From NCBI GenBank assembly GCA_000818945.1, contig KN805397.1:393001-457000 (forward strand): DNA of 64,000 bases. Direction: 5' to 3'. The DNA is from Schizochytrium sp. CCTCC M209059. Taxonomy: Eukaryota > Sar > Bigyra > Thraustochytrida > Thraustochytriidae. Below are positions 29,856-39,663 of the stretch, piece by piece. Under the pieces are notes generated by a model. The model searched no databases. It was not told the origin of the DNA and worked only from the letters and a program-made list of their open reading frames with translations. The translations under genes were made by a program, and so were the position numbers. Position 1 is the first letter of the stretch. The number at the start of each line of letters is the position of its first letter.

Positions 29856-30703
29856 AAAAATGCTAAAATGTCAGCCGATATTTTGATACAATTTCCAAGC
29901 AAAGACTAAACTATCCGATAAACACTAACTAAATGTGGGTCGCACAGCGACGCCAAGAGCTTTCAGAGGAATCAGACTGTAGTGAAGTAGGCGCTTGACC
30001 AGCATGATGTTCTCAAAATTCAATTGAACGAGTTTTTTGTATGCTGAGGTCGAGCGGGCGGGTCCGGCCTTCGCCACAGCTTTTATTTAGGTGAAAACTA
30101 TTTATTACTTTTTCTGATCAGTGCCGACAGCCCATTTGTCTTTCTTTTATCTGTGTAGACAGTATATCCATTCGTTCTATTTCCATTTTCGAACATGACC
30201 CGACAGGCTTTTCGAAAAAATGTTTTTTCCTATCTTGTTAGTTCGTCCTGATAACAACAGATCATCCTTTTTATTGCAGGTAGCTAGCTCTGCTGAAAGT
30301 TTTGTCTGATTGATTTTAGAGACTAAGGCCTTTGATCCTCTTTTGAATGCACATTCTTCAAGCAGACCGCCGCACGCACTCTTGCTTTCATACGTCTGTA
30401 CTGGTGACGTGACATCCACGATCGATCGAGCAGTCAATCGAGCTACCGATCTAAGCCTTTTTGTTGGAGGTAAAACTACAACGTGATGGTTCGAGATGCC
30501 TCACGCGCCGTCGATCTCCCCGTGAGCACGCACCAACCCGCCCATTTGGATCCCTAGTCATGTTTGGAAAAGTAAGACATTGGAAAAAGGAAGAGTATGA
30601 CTCTATCTACACCGTTTCTATTTTCATTTTTACTATGTCTGATAGTGAATGTCACAAATGCAATACATACATAGCCTGCGATCGGTGTCGGTCGTACTTA
30701 CTG

Positions 30704-33459
30704 TCAGTCGCGACCTTCAATTGCCTCGCGACGGCGCTCTATCGCTTGTGCCAAAGCAGAGTACAGAGGATTGCTCGAAGGATTACTGGGGCTCGGAGGC
30801 GCGACTTTCCCCCCGGCTTCATCGCTCCGATCACCAGGCTCAGTGTGACGTAGCTTGGAACGGTCAAAGTTAGCAATGCCGGCAACGAGAGGGTTCATGC
30901 TCTTGGCCGGCACCGCGGCCTCTTTTTGCCCGGTCTTCGGCGCAGTGGCGCGTTTCAATTTGGAGCGATCAAAGTTTGCAATGCCTGCCACAAGCGACGA
31001 GCCTTGATGAGCGGGAGGTCCTGCCGCGGCGCCGAGTTTTGCCGCAGCGGAAGAACCCTTTTTCAGAGAGCTCGTGTCAAAATTGGTGATACTCGCGAGC
31101 AGCGGGTTTGCAGCAGGTCGAGATGAGTCGGGTGGTGGGCCTAGCGCGCTCCTTGGTGATTGCTCGTACGCAAGCTTGTTTCTATCATGATTCTCGATTT
31201 CAGCAGCTAAACTGGCCTCTGCAGCCGTAGCAGAAGGAGGAGGAGCACCAGCAGCAGCCGCAGCCGCAGCCGCAGCAGCAGCAGCAGCAGCCGGAGCCGG
31301 TTTTTGGTCCTGTCTCGGTTGGCTACTATCCTCCTCATGGTTGGGGACAGCAGCAAGCGAGTCGACTTGAGCTTGAACAAGACGCTTCTGGGCCGTGCCG
31401 GCTCTCACCACTGTTGGACTGGTTGTTTGGCTTAAAAATTGCGCAAACGGTTCTGCTTCGTGACTTGCGCCATCCCCGCCAGTGTTGCCTTCGACGTCAC
31501 TGTCCTCGTCGCTTTCATCACGAGAAAGTTCATTCGCACGACTCCCTATTTTCATGCTCTCATGTTTGTTCAGGCCTCTGCCATTGCTGCTGCTGCTATG
31601 AGCAACGTTGCGCTTGCCTTGATGCAAGAGATCGCGCTCATCGCGCGCGGCCGAAAACCATCCACTATCTTCTCGAAATAACGTTCCCCGAGGAGCAGGA
31701 GATGCAGGCAGAGCCGCTTGCACGTCCTCCACGGTGCAACCAAGCAACGCTGCAATCCGAGTGGCGTCCACATGGGGGCCTTCACCAGCCATGGGGCTTT
31801 CCAAGATGGTCTGTGCAGCAGCGGCGCTCACCTTGATTGCAGCCCAGTGCACGAGGTCCGCCTTGATCCACAAGTGTCGCGGATACAGACGCCACCGCTC
31901 GCTGTGTGGAACAAGAGCGCCTTGCTCGACGAGCTCGGTGCAGACGGGGCACTCGACGAAACGTTTTGCGCAGGAACCTTTAAGATGATCGCTGACATCT
32001 CCAAATCGAATTTTTTCATCACCTGTACGCATGCGTTCATTAATCCATCACGTTTCGTTAGTCGACTGCATTTGAAAGATCGCTTTGAAAGTTTGTCTCC
32101 ATTCTTGAGGAAAAGAAGAAGAAGAAGAAAACGAAGAAGAAGAAGAAGAAGAAGGGAGAAGATAAATGGGGAGTAGTACAAGAGAAGCGGAAGAAACTTA
32201 CATCCTAGCGGACACGGTACCTGACGAAGTCGACACTGATCGGAAACGTGTTCGTGAATATTGGATGCGCGGTCAATTAGGATCGTGCCGCAACCAAGCG
32301 GGCAGCGAAGCTCGTTGTCTCGCAGCTGTCGTGACTGAAGGCTCTCCCGCCGCTTGAGCTGGGCCACGCGATCGAACCCGAGGGCATGGGCGCTTGCAGC
32401 AATTTCCAAAGCTTGCACTTCTGCCCAACCACTCGAAAGCACGCGCAAGAGACGAGCAGCTGAGATCAGGTCTGGATCCACGGCGGGTACGCCAAGACGG
32501 GCCATCCATTTGACCAGACGCTCGCGGTCCCGCTCGAGGTCTTGCGCAGCTGCTCGAGCTTTGGCATTGAACCACTTCCACAGACGCGACGCAATCGTGT
32601 CGGGGGCTACTTGCGGCACGATCGCTCCAAAGGGACCCTGCACAGAAGCGACAATGTCCCAGAACGAAGCATCAAACGATGGCGAAGGACTCTCCGGCTC
32701 ACTTTCGCGTGCCGGGTCGTCAATGCCACCTCCCACGAGCCCGTCATCATCGTCGTCGCCGTCGCCGTCGTCGTCGTCGTTGGCGGCGGCGTGCCCGGCA
32801 CTTGCTGCAGCTCCCGACCTGCCTTTGGCGGCTCCGAGCGAAAATGAAGGCGCGATGACCTGCTGGTGATGCGGTAGGACATCGCGTTTGACAAAATCTT
32901 CGACAATTTCGTAAAATGCTGCCCGGAGGAGGTCGGGCCCCATGCCCTGACAGGTCGTCTCCAAGAGGCGGATGCCAAGTCGAGCGGCTGCGTTGCGAGC
33001 TTCCTCGAGACTAACAACTCTCCTGCGGGTGAGGTCGATTTTATGCGCCAACACATAGCAGACTTGGTGCACAGGACCAGTGCGTCGCACAATTTCGTGC
33101 CAATAGTATACTTCTTCAAAGGACGCGCGCGAGGTGACGTCAAAGGCGATGAAGACGACTTGCGCGTTCCGCAAGTAGGTCGTGGCAAGCTCGTCGCTGA
33201 TACAGTCGAGCGCAGCAAGGTCCCAGACGTCGAGGTGGACCTCGGTTCGGGCGAGTTTGCTTCTGCCGTGCAGCAGGTTACCCTGGAAGAGTTCTGCGGT
33301 GAGCCAGCCGCTCGTTGCTGCGTGGTCCCGAACCAGGCCCACCTCGCCGGTTGACGACGACCCGACCCGAGCGAGGCGTGGCGTGCGCACAAGCTCGCGC
33401 GCCACCGCGCTCTTGCCGCTCTTGGCGCTCCCGCACACGACCACGCTCACCTCGCGCAT
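30704..33459 (-). CDS. Rab-like GTPase fold / TRAF-type zinc finger / tandem WH2 protein (two exons)
   Basis: Exons 33459-32202 and 32022-30704 join in frame to 858 residues across a GTAAGT...CAG intron. Residues 1-190 are a Ras/Rab-like fold. The P-loop GSAKSGKS (about 10-17) is intact, but switch II reads WDLAALD instead of WDxAGQE, and G4 is HKID instead of NKxD, so nucleotide binding may be altered. An acidic linker follows. At about 380-455 come TRAF-type zinc-finger modules (CPLGCG...H...C, CPLGC...H...C, CPVC). The intron splits a Cys codon of the second module, which supports the splice. After a poly-Ala stretch come four WH2-like actin-binding motifs at about 691-706, 726-742, 763-778 and 797-812 (LLASITNFDTSSLKK, LVAGIANFDRSKLKR and similar), then a final helix. 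By family knowledge, tandem WH2s bind several actin monomers, as in Spire. An actin-regulatory role under GTPase control is inferred. Start: first ATG; the upstream extension begins at GTG. Confidence 0.85.
32023..32201 (-). other. Spliceosomal intron of the Rab-like/TRAF/WH2 gene (179 bases)
   Basis: Donor GTAAGT at 32201, acceptor ACAG ending at 32023, with a TTC-rich polypyrimidine tract in between. Removal joins T to GT to make a Cys codon and continues CPLGC into DEKIRFGD, restoring the second TRAF zinc-finger module. Reading through instead gives a long low-complexity Leu/Ser/Phe stretch and a different C terminus without WH2 motifs. Confidence 0.88.
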
Positions 33460-34765
33460 CGCGACTTGCTTGCTCGCTCGCTCCTCCTGCTCGTGCACGC
33501 TGCTGCAGCGAGTGCTGCTGGCGGGCTGCTGCTGCTGCTGCTGCCGCTGCTGCCCCCGCCAGGCCGCCCGGCGCGTGCAGTCAGTCAGTCAGTCAGTCAG
33601 TCAGTCAGTGGTCCGCGGCCGCTACGGCTAGGCGGGGTGGGTTTGCTGTGTTTGCTGTGGCTTTGGCTTTGCTGGCGAGGCTGCTGTGGCGGGCCAAGCA
33701 AAGCAGCCCCGCCCCGGCACGCCAAAGAGAACAGGCCGCGAGTCGGAGAAGCTTGAAGGACAACACGCCGCAGTGCTATCATATGCTCGAGCCTCTCTCT
33801 CCGAGTCCGAGTCGTCGTCCGAGTCGTCGTCCGAGTCCGAGTCCGAGTCCGAGTCAGAGACCAAGTCGTCGTCCGAGTAAGTCCGTGCCGAGTTTCGTCT
33901 CTCCGGGCTGGGCCTGTCTGTGCCAGGCCTAGTACTATTAATGCACCTGCAAATCCGACTGCGACTGGCAGAGAGCAGAGCAGAGCAGAGCAGAGCAGAG
34001 CAGAGCAGAGCAGAGCAGAGCAGAGCAGAGCCTCGACCGGGCTCACTTTCCTCCCCTTCCTTCCTTCCCTTCCTCCTTCCTTCCTCCGGGCCCCCGATCG
34101 CCCCAGGCGGGGACCCCGAATCCGCCCGCCCACGTGGCCCTCTTCAAGTTTGTATACGGTGACCCCAGTGTTATGCAGACGATGCTCCAGAGCCAGAGTC
34201 GCAGCGGCGCGGGATCAAAGCAAAGCAGAGCAGAGCAGAGCAGAGCAGAGCAAAGCCAAGCCGGGAGCGAGCCTCGCGACGCGGGCGGCGGCAGCGGCGG
34301 CGAGGCAGGCGCGGGGGCAGAGAGGGCAGGCGCGGCGCGCGCGCTCGGGCGGCGGAGCCTGCCTGACTGACCGTGGGCGCGCGCGCGAAGGAGCGAGGGA
34401 GGAAGGGGCTTGGCAAGGAGCCCGAACTTGGCCCCGGCGAGCCCGCGGAGGGAGACAGGGCCTGCGCCCGGGGTGCGCTGGGGCGCGGACGTAGCGTTTC
34501 GAACAGCCCGGAAATAAGAGCAGTGCGAGCCTAACTCGCAACCTCTCTTTCTTCACTCCGCTGCGTGCGCGGACCGCAAGACCGACCGTCTCGCTCTGTG
34601 CACGACTCCCAGATTTCCCTCTTCGTCCTCCTCCTCCTCCTCCTTCTCCTTCTCCTTCTCCTTCTCCTTCTCCTTCTTCTTCTTCTTCTTCTTCTTTTCC
34701 TTCGGTAAAGAGAGAAAAGACTTCGACGCGACTTCGCGACCTCGCGATCTCGGGACCGCGAGCCC
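33460..34765. other. Divergent promoter region between WH2 gene and TBC gene
   Basis: 1.3 kb between two start codons. No gene is supported. It holds a GTCA tetramer array (about 33577-33609), CCGAGT/CGTC hexamer-like runs (about 33806-33880), an AGAGC pentamer array (about 33967-34030) with a second shorter one (about 34222-34252), and a CTC/TTCTCC polypyrimidine tract (about 34622-34700) about 65 bases before the TBC start. Confidence 0.6.
33967..34030. repeat. AGAGC pentanucleotide array
   Basis: About 12 perfect copies of the same five-base unit. The same pentamer, in either orientation, recurs at about 34222-34252, 43181-43200, 54490-54540 and 54665-54795. Confidence 0.9.
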
Positions 34766-35860
34766 ATGAACGGTGTGTTGGGCCAAAGCGATGGGAAAGC
34801 ACACGCAGCAAATGCCAATAAGGGCGCGCCAGCGAACGGTAGTCACCCGACGAATAATGCTCGAGCGACCTCTTCCAAGGATGTCCTCTTTGACGCACTT
34901 TTGCAGGCCGCAGACCTGGACCTAGACAAGCTGAGGGCTGCGAGCTGGACCCGCGTGCCCGATCGGGTCCGAGGGCCTGTGTGGCAGCTTTTGCTCGGCT
35001 ACTTGCCGACGAAACGCGAACGACGCGACGCGACGCTGCGGCGCAAGAGGCAAGAATATTTTGACTGCTTGCCAATGTACTATAACAACGCCGACGCAGA
35101 ACGGTCCGAGGAGGATCAAAAAATGCTTCGACAAATCTTGCTCGATATTCCGCGCACAAACCCCGGCATGCCTCTCTTTCACTGCGATGAGGTGCGTCGA
35201 AGTCTCGAGCGGATGCTGTACATTTGGGCCATTCGGCACCCGGCGAGCGGCTATGTGCAGGGCATGAACGACTTGGTGACGCCATTCTATGTTGTCTTTT
35301 TGGCGGATCATCTCTCGGAGGGCGAGATCAAGACAATTAACGCTTATGATGCCTCGATCGTGGACCCAGATATTCTTCGCGCCGTGGAGGCCGATTCGTA
35401 CTGGTGCCTGACCAAACTCCTCGACGGAATCCAAGACCACTATACAATGCTGCAGCCCGGCTTGCAGCGCATGTTTTATCGGCTGCAGGGCATCATTCAA
35501 CGCATTGACCAACCTCTGCACGACCACCTGCAGAATGAGCACGTCGATTTCAATCAGTTTGCCTTTCGCTGGATGAATTGCCTCTTGGTTCGTGAGCTCG
35601 AGCTTAATTCGATTGTGCGACTTTGGGACACCTACCTGGCCGAGGAGCGCGAGGGATTTGACTCTTTTCACGTCTATGTGTGTGCCGCGCTCCTGGTGAC
35701 CTGGTCCAACGAGTTGCAGCAAATGAGCTTTCAGGATTTGCTCATGTTTCTGCAAAATTTGCCCACCAGTGACTGGGATGTAGTTCGTATCGAAGAGCTT
35801 TTGGGCCAGGCCTTTATTTTAAAGACACTCTTCAACGAGTCCCCAAGCCACCTTGTTTAA
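34766..35860 (+). CDS. TBC-domain Rab GTPase-activating protein (TBC1D22-like)
   Basis: 364 residues. TBC proteins switch Rab GTPases off by supplying two catalytic fingers. Both are present: the Arg-finger motif ILLDIPR (IxxDxxR) with Arg about 130, and the Gln-finger motif YVQG with Gln about 165. The domain begins near residue 50 (RGPVWQLLLGYLPTKRE) and fills the rest of the protein, ending soon after DLLMFLQNLPTSDW. This compact plan with an NPGMPLF block after the Arg finger and GYVQGMNDLVTPF resembles TBC1D22A/B and yeast Gyp1. The target Rab cannot be deduced. The start ATG lies just after a polypyrimidine tract. It is transcribed away from the Rab-like/WH2 gene. Confidence 0.93.
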   Translation: MNGVLGQSDGKAHAANANKGAPANGSHPTNNARATSSKDVLFDALLQAADLDLDKLRAASWTRVPDRVRGPVWQLLLGYLPTKRERRDATLRRKRQEYFDCLPMYYNNADAERSEEDQKMLRQILLDIPRTNPGMPLFHCDEVRRSLERMLYIWAIRHPASGYVQGMNDLVTPFYVVFLADHLSEGEIKTINAYDASIVDPDILRAVEADSYWCLTKLLDGIQDHYTMLQPGLQRMFYRLQGIIQRIDQPLHDHLQNEHVDFNQFAFRWMNCLLVRELELNSIVRLWDTYLAEEREGFDSFHVYVCAALLVTWSNELQQMSFQDLLMFLQNLPTSDWDVVRIEELLGQAFILKTLFNESPSHLV

Positions 35861-36313
35861 TTTTGAAGAAGAAAAGAAAGCTCATGCAACGTCAAAGAAT
35901 GGAAGAAACATCAAAGAATACAATACGCGCACCCCAATTGCTTCAAGCATCAAGACGAAGAACATCAACAAAAGAAACCAAAAAGAACTTGTGTATACGT
36001 ATGTACTGTACACTTCTCTGTGTGCATGTGTGTGTGTGTGTGTGTGAGAGAGAAAGGAAAAGAGAGTGACTTGAGTCTGTTTTGTGGATCTTGGGTGAGG
36101 AAAAAGAGAGGCCAATGTGCGAAGTAATAAGCAGAGCACCGCAGACTTTTTTCAGGTGTCGTCTTTCATTTCCTCATCTCGGATTTGCTGACTGAAAAAG
36201 AATAACACGGGGGCGCGAGAAGACAGCCCGAAAGCCTCAGGTAAAACAAAGAAAAAAGACTTTCAGGAGGCGTGCCACGTACTACAATTTTACGAAATGG
36301 CAGCCAAAGCGAA
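35861..36313. other. Intergenic region between convergent genes
   Basis: About 450 bases between the TBC stop (+) and the HERP-like stop (-). It holds a GT/GA dinucleotide tract (about 36022-36055), otherwise nothing recognisable. Confidence 0.6.
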
Positions 36314-38467
36314 CTAATTCGCTGCTGCCCCTGCGGCAGCAGCAACAGGGTTGGCAGGATCCGCGCCCGCAACGTTGGCGTCACCAGCAGCATCTGCCGC
36401 CGCAGGAGGAACGGCACGCGGGACAACGGTCCACGAGGGCACGACAGATAAAACAAAGGCCTTGACAAAGTAGTATGCGTCAACGAGCAGACCGTTAGGC
36501 ACTTGCTCTACAGTGTCGATGTGGCCGATCTCGTGCAGACGCTGTTGCTGGAAAAAGGCGATTTGCTGCTCGCGAGTCCCGATGAGAGGCTCAAGGTAGC
36601 CGGTTTCGTAAAGATACACGAGGGCTGCACCGAGAAGCATTACGTAAAACTGAATTGACGAGGTGTCATTGTTCAGAAAGTAGATCGCCAGCCCTAACTT
36701 GATGAGCAATTGCAGATTGATAACAATGACGCGCTGAAATGCCGGCGCGCGCGCCACGTCCGCAGGTCGCCCCCCCTGCTGGCCCATGGGTCGCGGAATG
36801 GGCCCGGCTTGTTGGTTTGCGGCATTGCCATTGTCGTTGTCAAGGTCACCATCAATGTCGTTGTTGCGCCGATGGACCCGATCTCGAGCGGGGTGTCCCA
36901 ATGCGCCGCGAGCGCCAGCCTGACTTTCACTCTCGCTGTCGGGGCCTGCGTCGATCTCGTTTTCGTCCTCGTTGGCGCGACGGGCGGCGTACAGTCGAGC
37001 GCGTCTGAGAATCGATGCAGCATCCTCCTCCTCATCTTCTTCGGCGCGACCATGGCCGAAATGGTCAGGACGACGGCCGCCGCGAGAGGAGAGCGGGTTA
37101 GCGTGCAGACCCGCAGAGCCCGCACCGCGTGCTCGCTGTCCCTGCTGGTATTGCTGATATTGATGATAATGGGCAGTTTCGTCGGCCATATGCATAGGTA
37201 CAAAGCGCATCGCAGCGGCGGCCTGAAGACGCTGCGAGACTTGAATGGCGCGCATGAGCTTCTTGTAATGATATTCCAAGGACTCGATGCATTCTTGATA
37301 TGATTGCGGCTCACGATGGCCGCAAGCTTCGTCATCATGGTCTTCGATGTTATCGTCACCGATGTCATTCAAGGCGGTGAACGGATCGTCAGCAGCGTGA
37401 CCTCGTGCGTCGGTAGTGGCAGTTGTGGCACGGTCGGAACGGGTTGACGCGGCGTGAGCTCGCGATGCGGAATGTTGGCGTTGCGAGCGAGATGCAGACT
37501 CACTCGTTGCCCACATCCCATCATCAAAAGCGAAATCTCCTTCAGCAGCAGCCGCCGCCGCCGCAGCCACAGCTGCTGCTGCAGCAGCAGCGGAGGCAGT
37601 ATACTGAGGAGGGAGACCAAGGTTTTCATCGTCAGTCTCTTCGTTGAACCAAGCCAAGGTGGAGGAACCGCCCCCCAAGGTCCGCTCGAGTTGTCTAGGG
37701 TCAAAGGCAGACCAATTGAGCAACGACGCGTCGAGACCCATCTCGTGCAGCATTTGCTGCTGAAAATGGAACTGCTGCTCCATGGGGCCTTGAACATGGG
37801 GAGGATCACGAAAAGGCGGGCGCCGGGAATTATCTACGGGTTCCGCAGCGTGAGTGGGGGCCGGTGTACTTGCAGAATGAACGCCCGAGCCTGCAAGACC
37901 GGCGAGGGTTGCCACTTCTCCAAAATTTTGAGTGTGCTCATAGACGGTGGAGCCGAACTGGCCAAAACCTTCTGCTGCTGTTCTTGATGTTGCTGTTGTT
38001 GCTGCTGCTGCTGCTCCTCCTGCCGCGGCAGAGTCATTCAAAGCGTCATGCGTATTCTCAGACGCGGTCACGTCACGAGAGGACGTTGGCCTCTCATTTT
38101 GCGAGGCAGAGGAAGAAGCAGATTGATCCAATGTGTCCTCTTCTTGAGGATCGGCCGGACTTGGCGGCGGAGTCGTGACAAGATGGAGCGTCATCGTATC
38201 GTCTGTGGGCCAGCGCGCAAAGACGACGTGCACGAGTTCCTCATTGGCAAGATAGCGACCGTGGAAAATGATTTTCTGGTCGGTCACGGGGGGCTTCCAT
38301 GGGTGTTCTTTTTCCAGGAGGGTCTTGATATCCCCGACGGTGCCGTCTTCAGTGACTTTCCACGGCAGGCGCACAGGTTTGGGATAGTATGGGTGCATGA
38401 CCACTAGCGTAATGTTTCTGTCGCCTCCGGCATCGTTGCCGCTCGAGGCGGACGAACTCGCGCTCAT
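36314..38467 (-). CDS. HERP-like ubiquitin-domain ER membrane protein
   Basis: 717 residues. An N-terminal ubiquitin-like domain (about 18-100; ITLVVMHPYYPKPVRL, KVTEDGTVGDIKTLLEKEHP, DQKIIFHGRYL) matches the HERPUD1/2 UBL in spacing and in the TVGDIK and IIFHGRYL blocks. A long low-complexity linker follows (Ala, Gln, Asp, His-rich; poly-Ala about 310-325). The C-terminal part has two close hydrophobic helices (about 578-630: VIVINLQLLIKLGLAIYFL and IQFYVMLLGAALVYLYE), the membrane hairpin typical of HERP, and a third hydrophobic stretch. HERP proteins sit in the ER membrane with the UBL in the cytosol and help assemble the Hrd1 ubiquitin ligase complex in ER-associated degradation. The protein is longer than human HERPUD1 (391), mostly through the linker. 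Start is the first ATG. Confidence 0.8.
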   Translation of the reverse strand: MSASSSASSGNDAGGDRNITLVVMHPYYPKPVRLPWKVTEDGTVGDIKTLLEKEHPWKPPVTDQKIIFHGRYLANEELVHVVFARWPTDDTMTLHLVTTPPPSPADPQEEDTLDQSASSSASQNERPTSSRDVTASENTHDALNDSAAAGGAAAAATTATSRTAAEGFGQFGSTVYEHTQNFGEVATLAGLAGSGVHSASTPAPTHAAEPVDNSRRPPFRDPPHVQGPMEQQFHFQQQMLHEMGLDASLLNWSAFDPRQLERTLGGGSSTLAWFNEETDDENLGLPPQYTASAAAAAAAVAAAAAAAAEGDFAFDDGMWATSESASRSQRQHSASRAHAASTRSDRATTATTDARGHAADDPFTALNDIGDDNIEDHDDEACGHREPQSYQECIESLEYHYKKLMRAIQVSQRLQAAAAMRFVPMHMADETAHYHQYQQYQQGQRARGAGSAGLHANPLSSRGGRRPDHFGHGRAEEDEEEDAASILRRARLYAARRANEDENEIDAGPDSESESQAGARGALGHPARDRVHRRNNDIDGDLDNDNGNAANQQAGPIPRPMGQQGGRPADVARAPAFQRVIVINLQLLIKLGLAIYFLNNDTSSIQFYVMLLGAALVYLYETGYLEPLIGTREQQIAFFQQQRLHEIGHIDTVEQVPNGLLVDAYYFVKAFVLSVVPSWTVVPRAVPPAAADAAGDANVAGADPANPVAAAAGAAAN

Positions 38468-39663
38468 CGGGTCCCTCTTCTTTTCCGCTGCCTACGTGCG
38501 CACTCTCTTGCGTTGCGTTCGGTCGAGTACGAGTACGACCTCGCAAAGAGCGCGAGGGCAGTACAGGGCGGAGGACCGGGGGGGGAGGAGGGGGGGGGAT
38601 GGAGCGTGGACGTGCGCCGGGCGCAGCGCCTCAGAAGCCGCGTCACCGGGTGTCCTCTGCCGCGCGCTCGCCAGCCAGCGTGGCTAAGCGTCTGTCTCGT
38701 CTGTCTCGTCTTTCTGTCTGCCTCCTTATACTTGCCGCATAGTAGGCCTAGCTAGGTCTACCTGCTCTTTTTTTTTTTTCTTTTTCTTTTTTGGGCCTCC
38801 TTGTCTCCGCGCCGTCTCTAGTGACGGTGAGTAAAAAAAAAAATCACTAGGCCTACAATCAATTTTGCGGTGGAGGGGTTTAGGGGGAGGCCAGGAAGGA
38901 CGAAGGACTCAGGGACGCGGTCAGTTGCAGCTCACGGTCACGGACGATCGAAGAGGTCTCGGACCGCATTGATCGCAAGGGATACGTCCTTTTAATATTA
39001 TCGGTATACTTGCTTTCCTTTTTTAGACTTTGCGAGAACTTGATTGTTTATTTTCTTGCAGCTTTCTTTCATTCAATTCAATACATTCTATCATTCTATA
39101 CATGGGCAGAGAGGTCGGCGGCCACCCCGGCCTTAACCTACCTCTTAAAAATTTTCTCTCATCTCGATGAGTGAGCGCATCGATCGATTCGCCTACGTAC
39201 GTACGTACACGAGTCGTCTTTTTTTTTTTTTTTTTTTGATTGTGCTGTGACTCAGGACACTTTGTCAGGCAGAAGGACCGTGTAACCCGACATCCACGAT
39301 AAAGAATCTTCTCCCTCGATGTGTCTTCGCATTGATTTGCTTTGCGTCCCTTTTATTCACTCAAAGCTTGACCTTTTTGCTGGGCGATGTCTCTTCGCAT
39401 TGATTTGCTTTGCGTCCCTTTGATTCACTCAAAGCTTTACCTTTTTGCTGGGTGATTTTAGTTCAGGGCCTTCAGAAACTTGTTTGCGAGTTCAAACTCA
39501 TTGCGCAAAACGTGGTTAACGTGCTGGCCTAGTTTGGAACGGACACTCTATCAGGCAGAAAGAAAATGCCTTTCATTCCACGTAACGATGAAGAGACTTG
39601 GTACTGTAGTCAACAGCTATGTCTTCATCTTGGTCGAAATGAGGCCTTGGCCACACGTTGTGG
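38468..39663. other. Gene-free region with a 69-base tandem duplication
   Basis: 1.2 kb upstream of the HERP-like gene and downstream of the orphan gene at 39664. No gene is visible. It holds G-runs (about 38578-38600), T-runs (about 38770-38785, 39220-39237), a TACG run (about 39195-39207) and the tandem duplication at about 39317-39455. Confidence 0.6.
39317..39455. repeat. Tandem duplication of a 69-base unit
   Basis: Two adjacent copies begin gatgtgtcttcgcattgat (about 39317) and gatgtctcttcgcattgat (about 39386), and both end in ctttttgctggg. They differ at only a few bases (c/g, ttta/ttga, tga/tta). A short related pair around acactttgtcaggcagaa (about 39258) and acactctatcaggcagaa (about 39543) flanks them, suggesting a larger, older duplication. 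Confidence 0.9.

Larger units (their letters stand above)
27310..30703. other. 3.4 kb gene-free region containing a large inverted repeat
   Basis: No gene is supported; open frames are all under about 170 codons and lack recognisable content. Much of it, especially 28680-28890 and 29850-30450, is clearly AT-richer than the rest of the window. The 27781-29855 part is an imperfect palindrome (see its own entry). The flanks (27310-27780 and 29856-30703) show nothing further, apart from being the upstream region of IPK (left) and the 3' side of the WH2 gene (right). Confidence 0.65.

Noticed and set aside
31828..32022. Unspliced read-through version of the Rab-like protein
   Set aside because: Reading through the intron gives a Leu/Ser/Phe repeat and destroys the second zinc module. 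Splicing at GTAAGT...CAG restores both frame and motif.
34215..35285. 356-codon minus-strand frame overlapping the TBC gene start
   Set aside because: Arg/Ser-rich shadow of the TBC coding strand plus AGAGC and polypyrimidine arrays; no motif.
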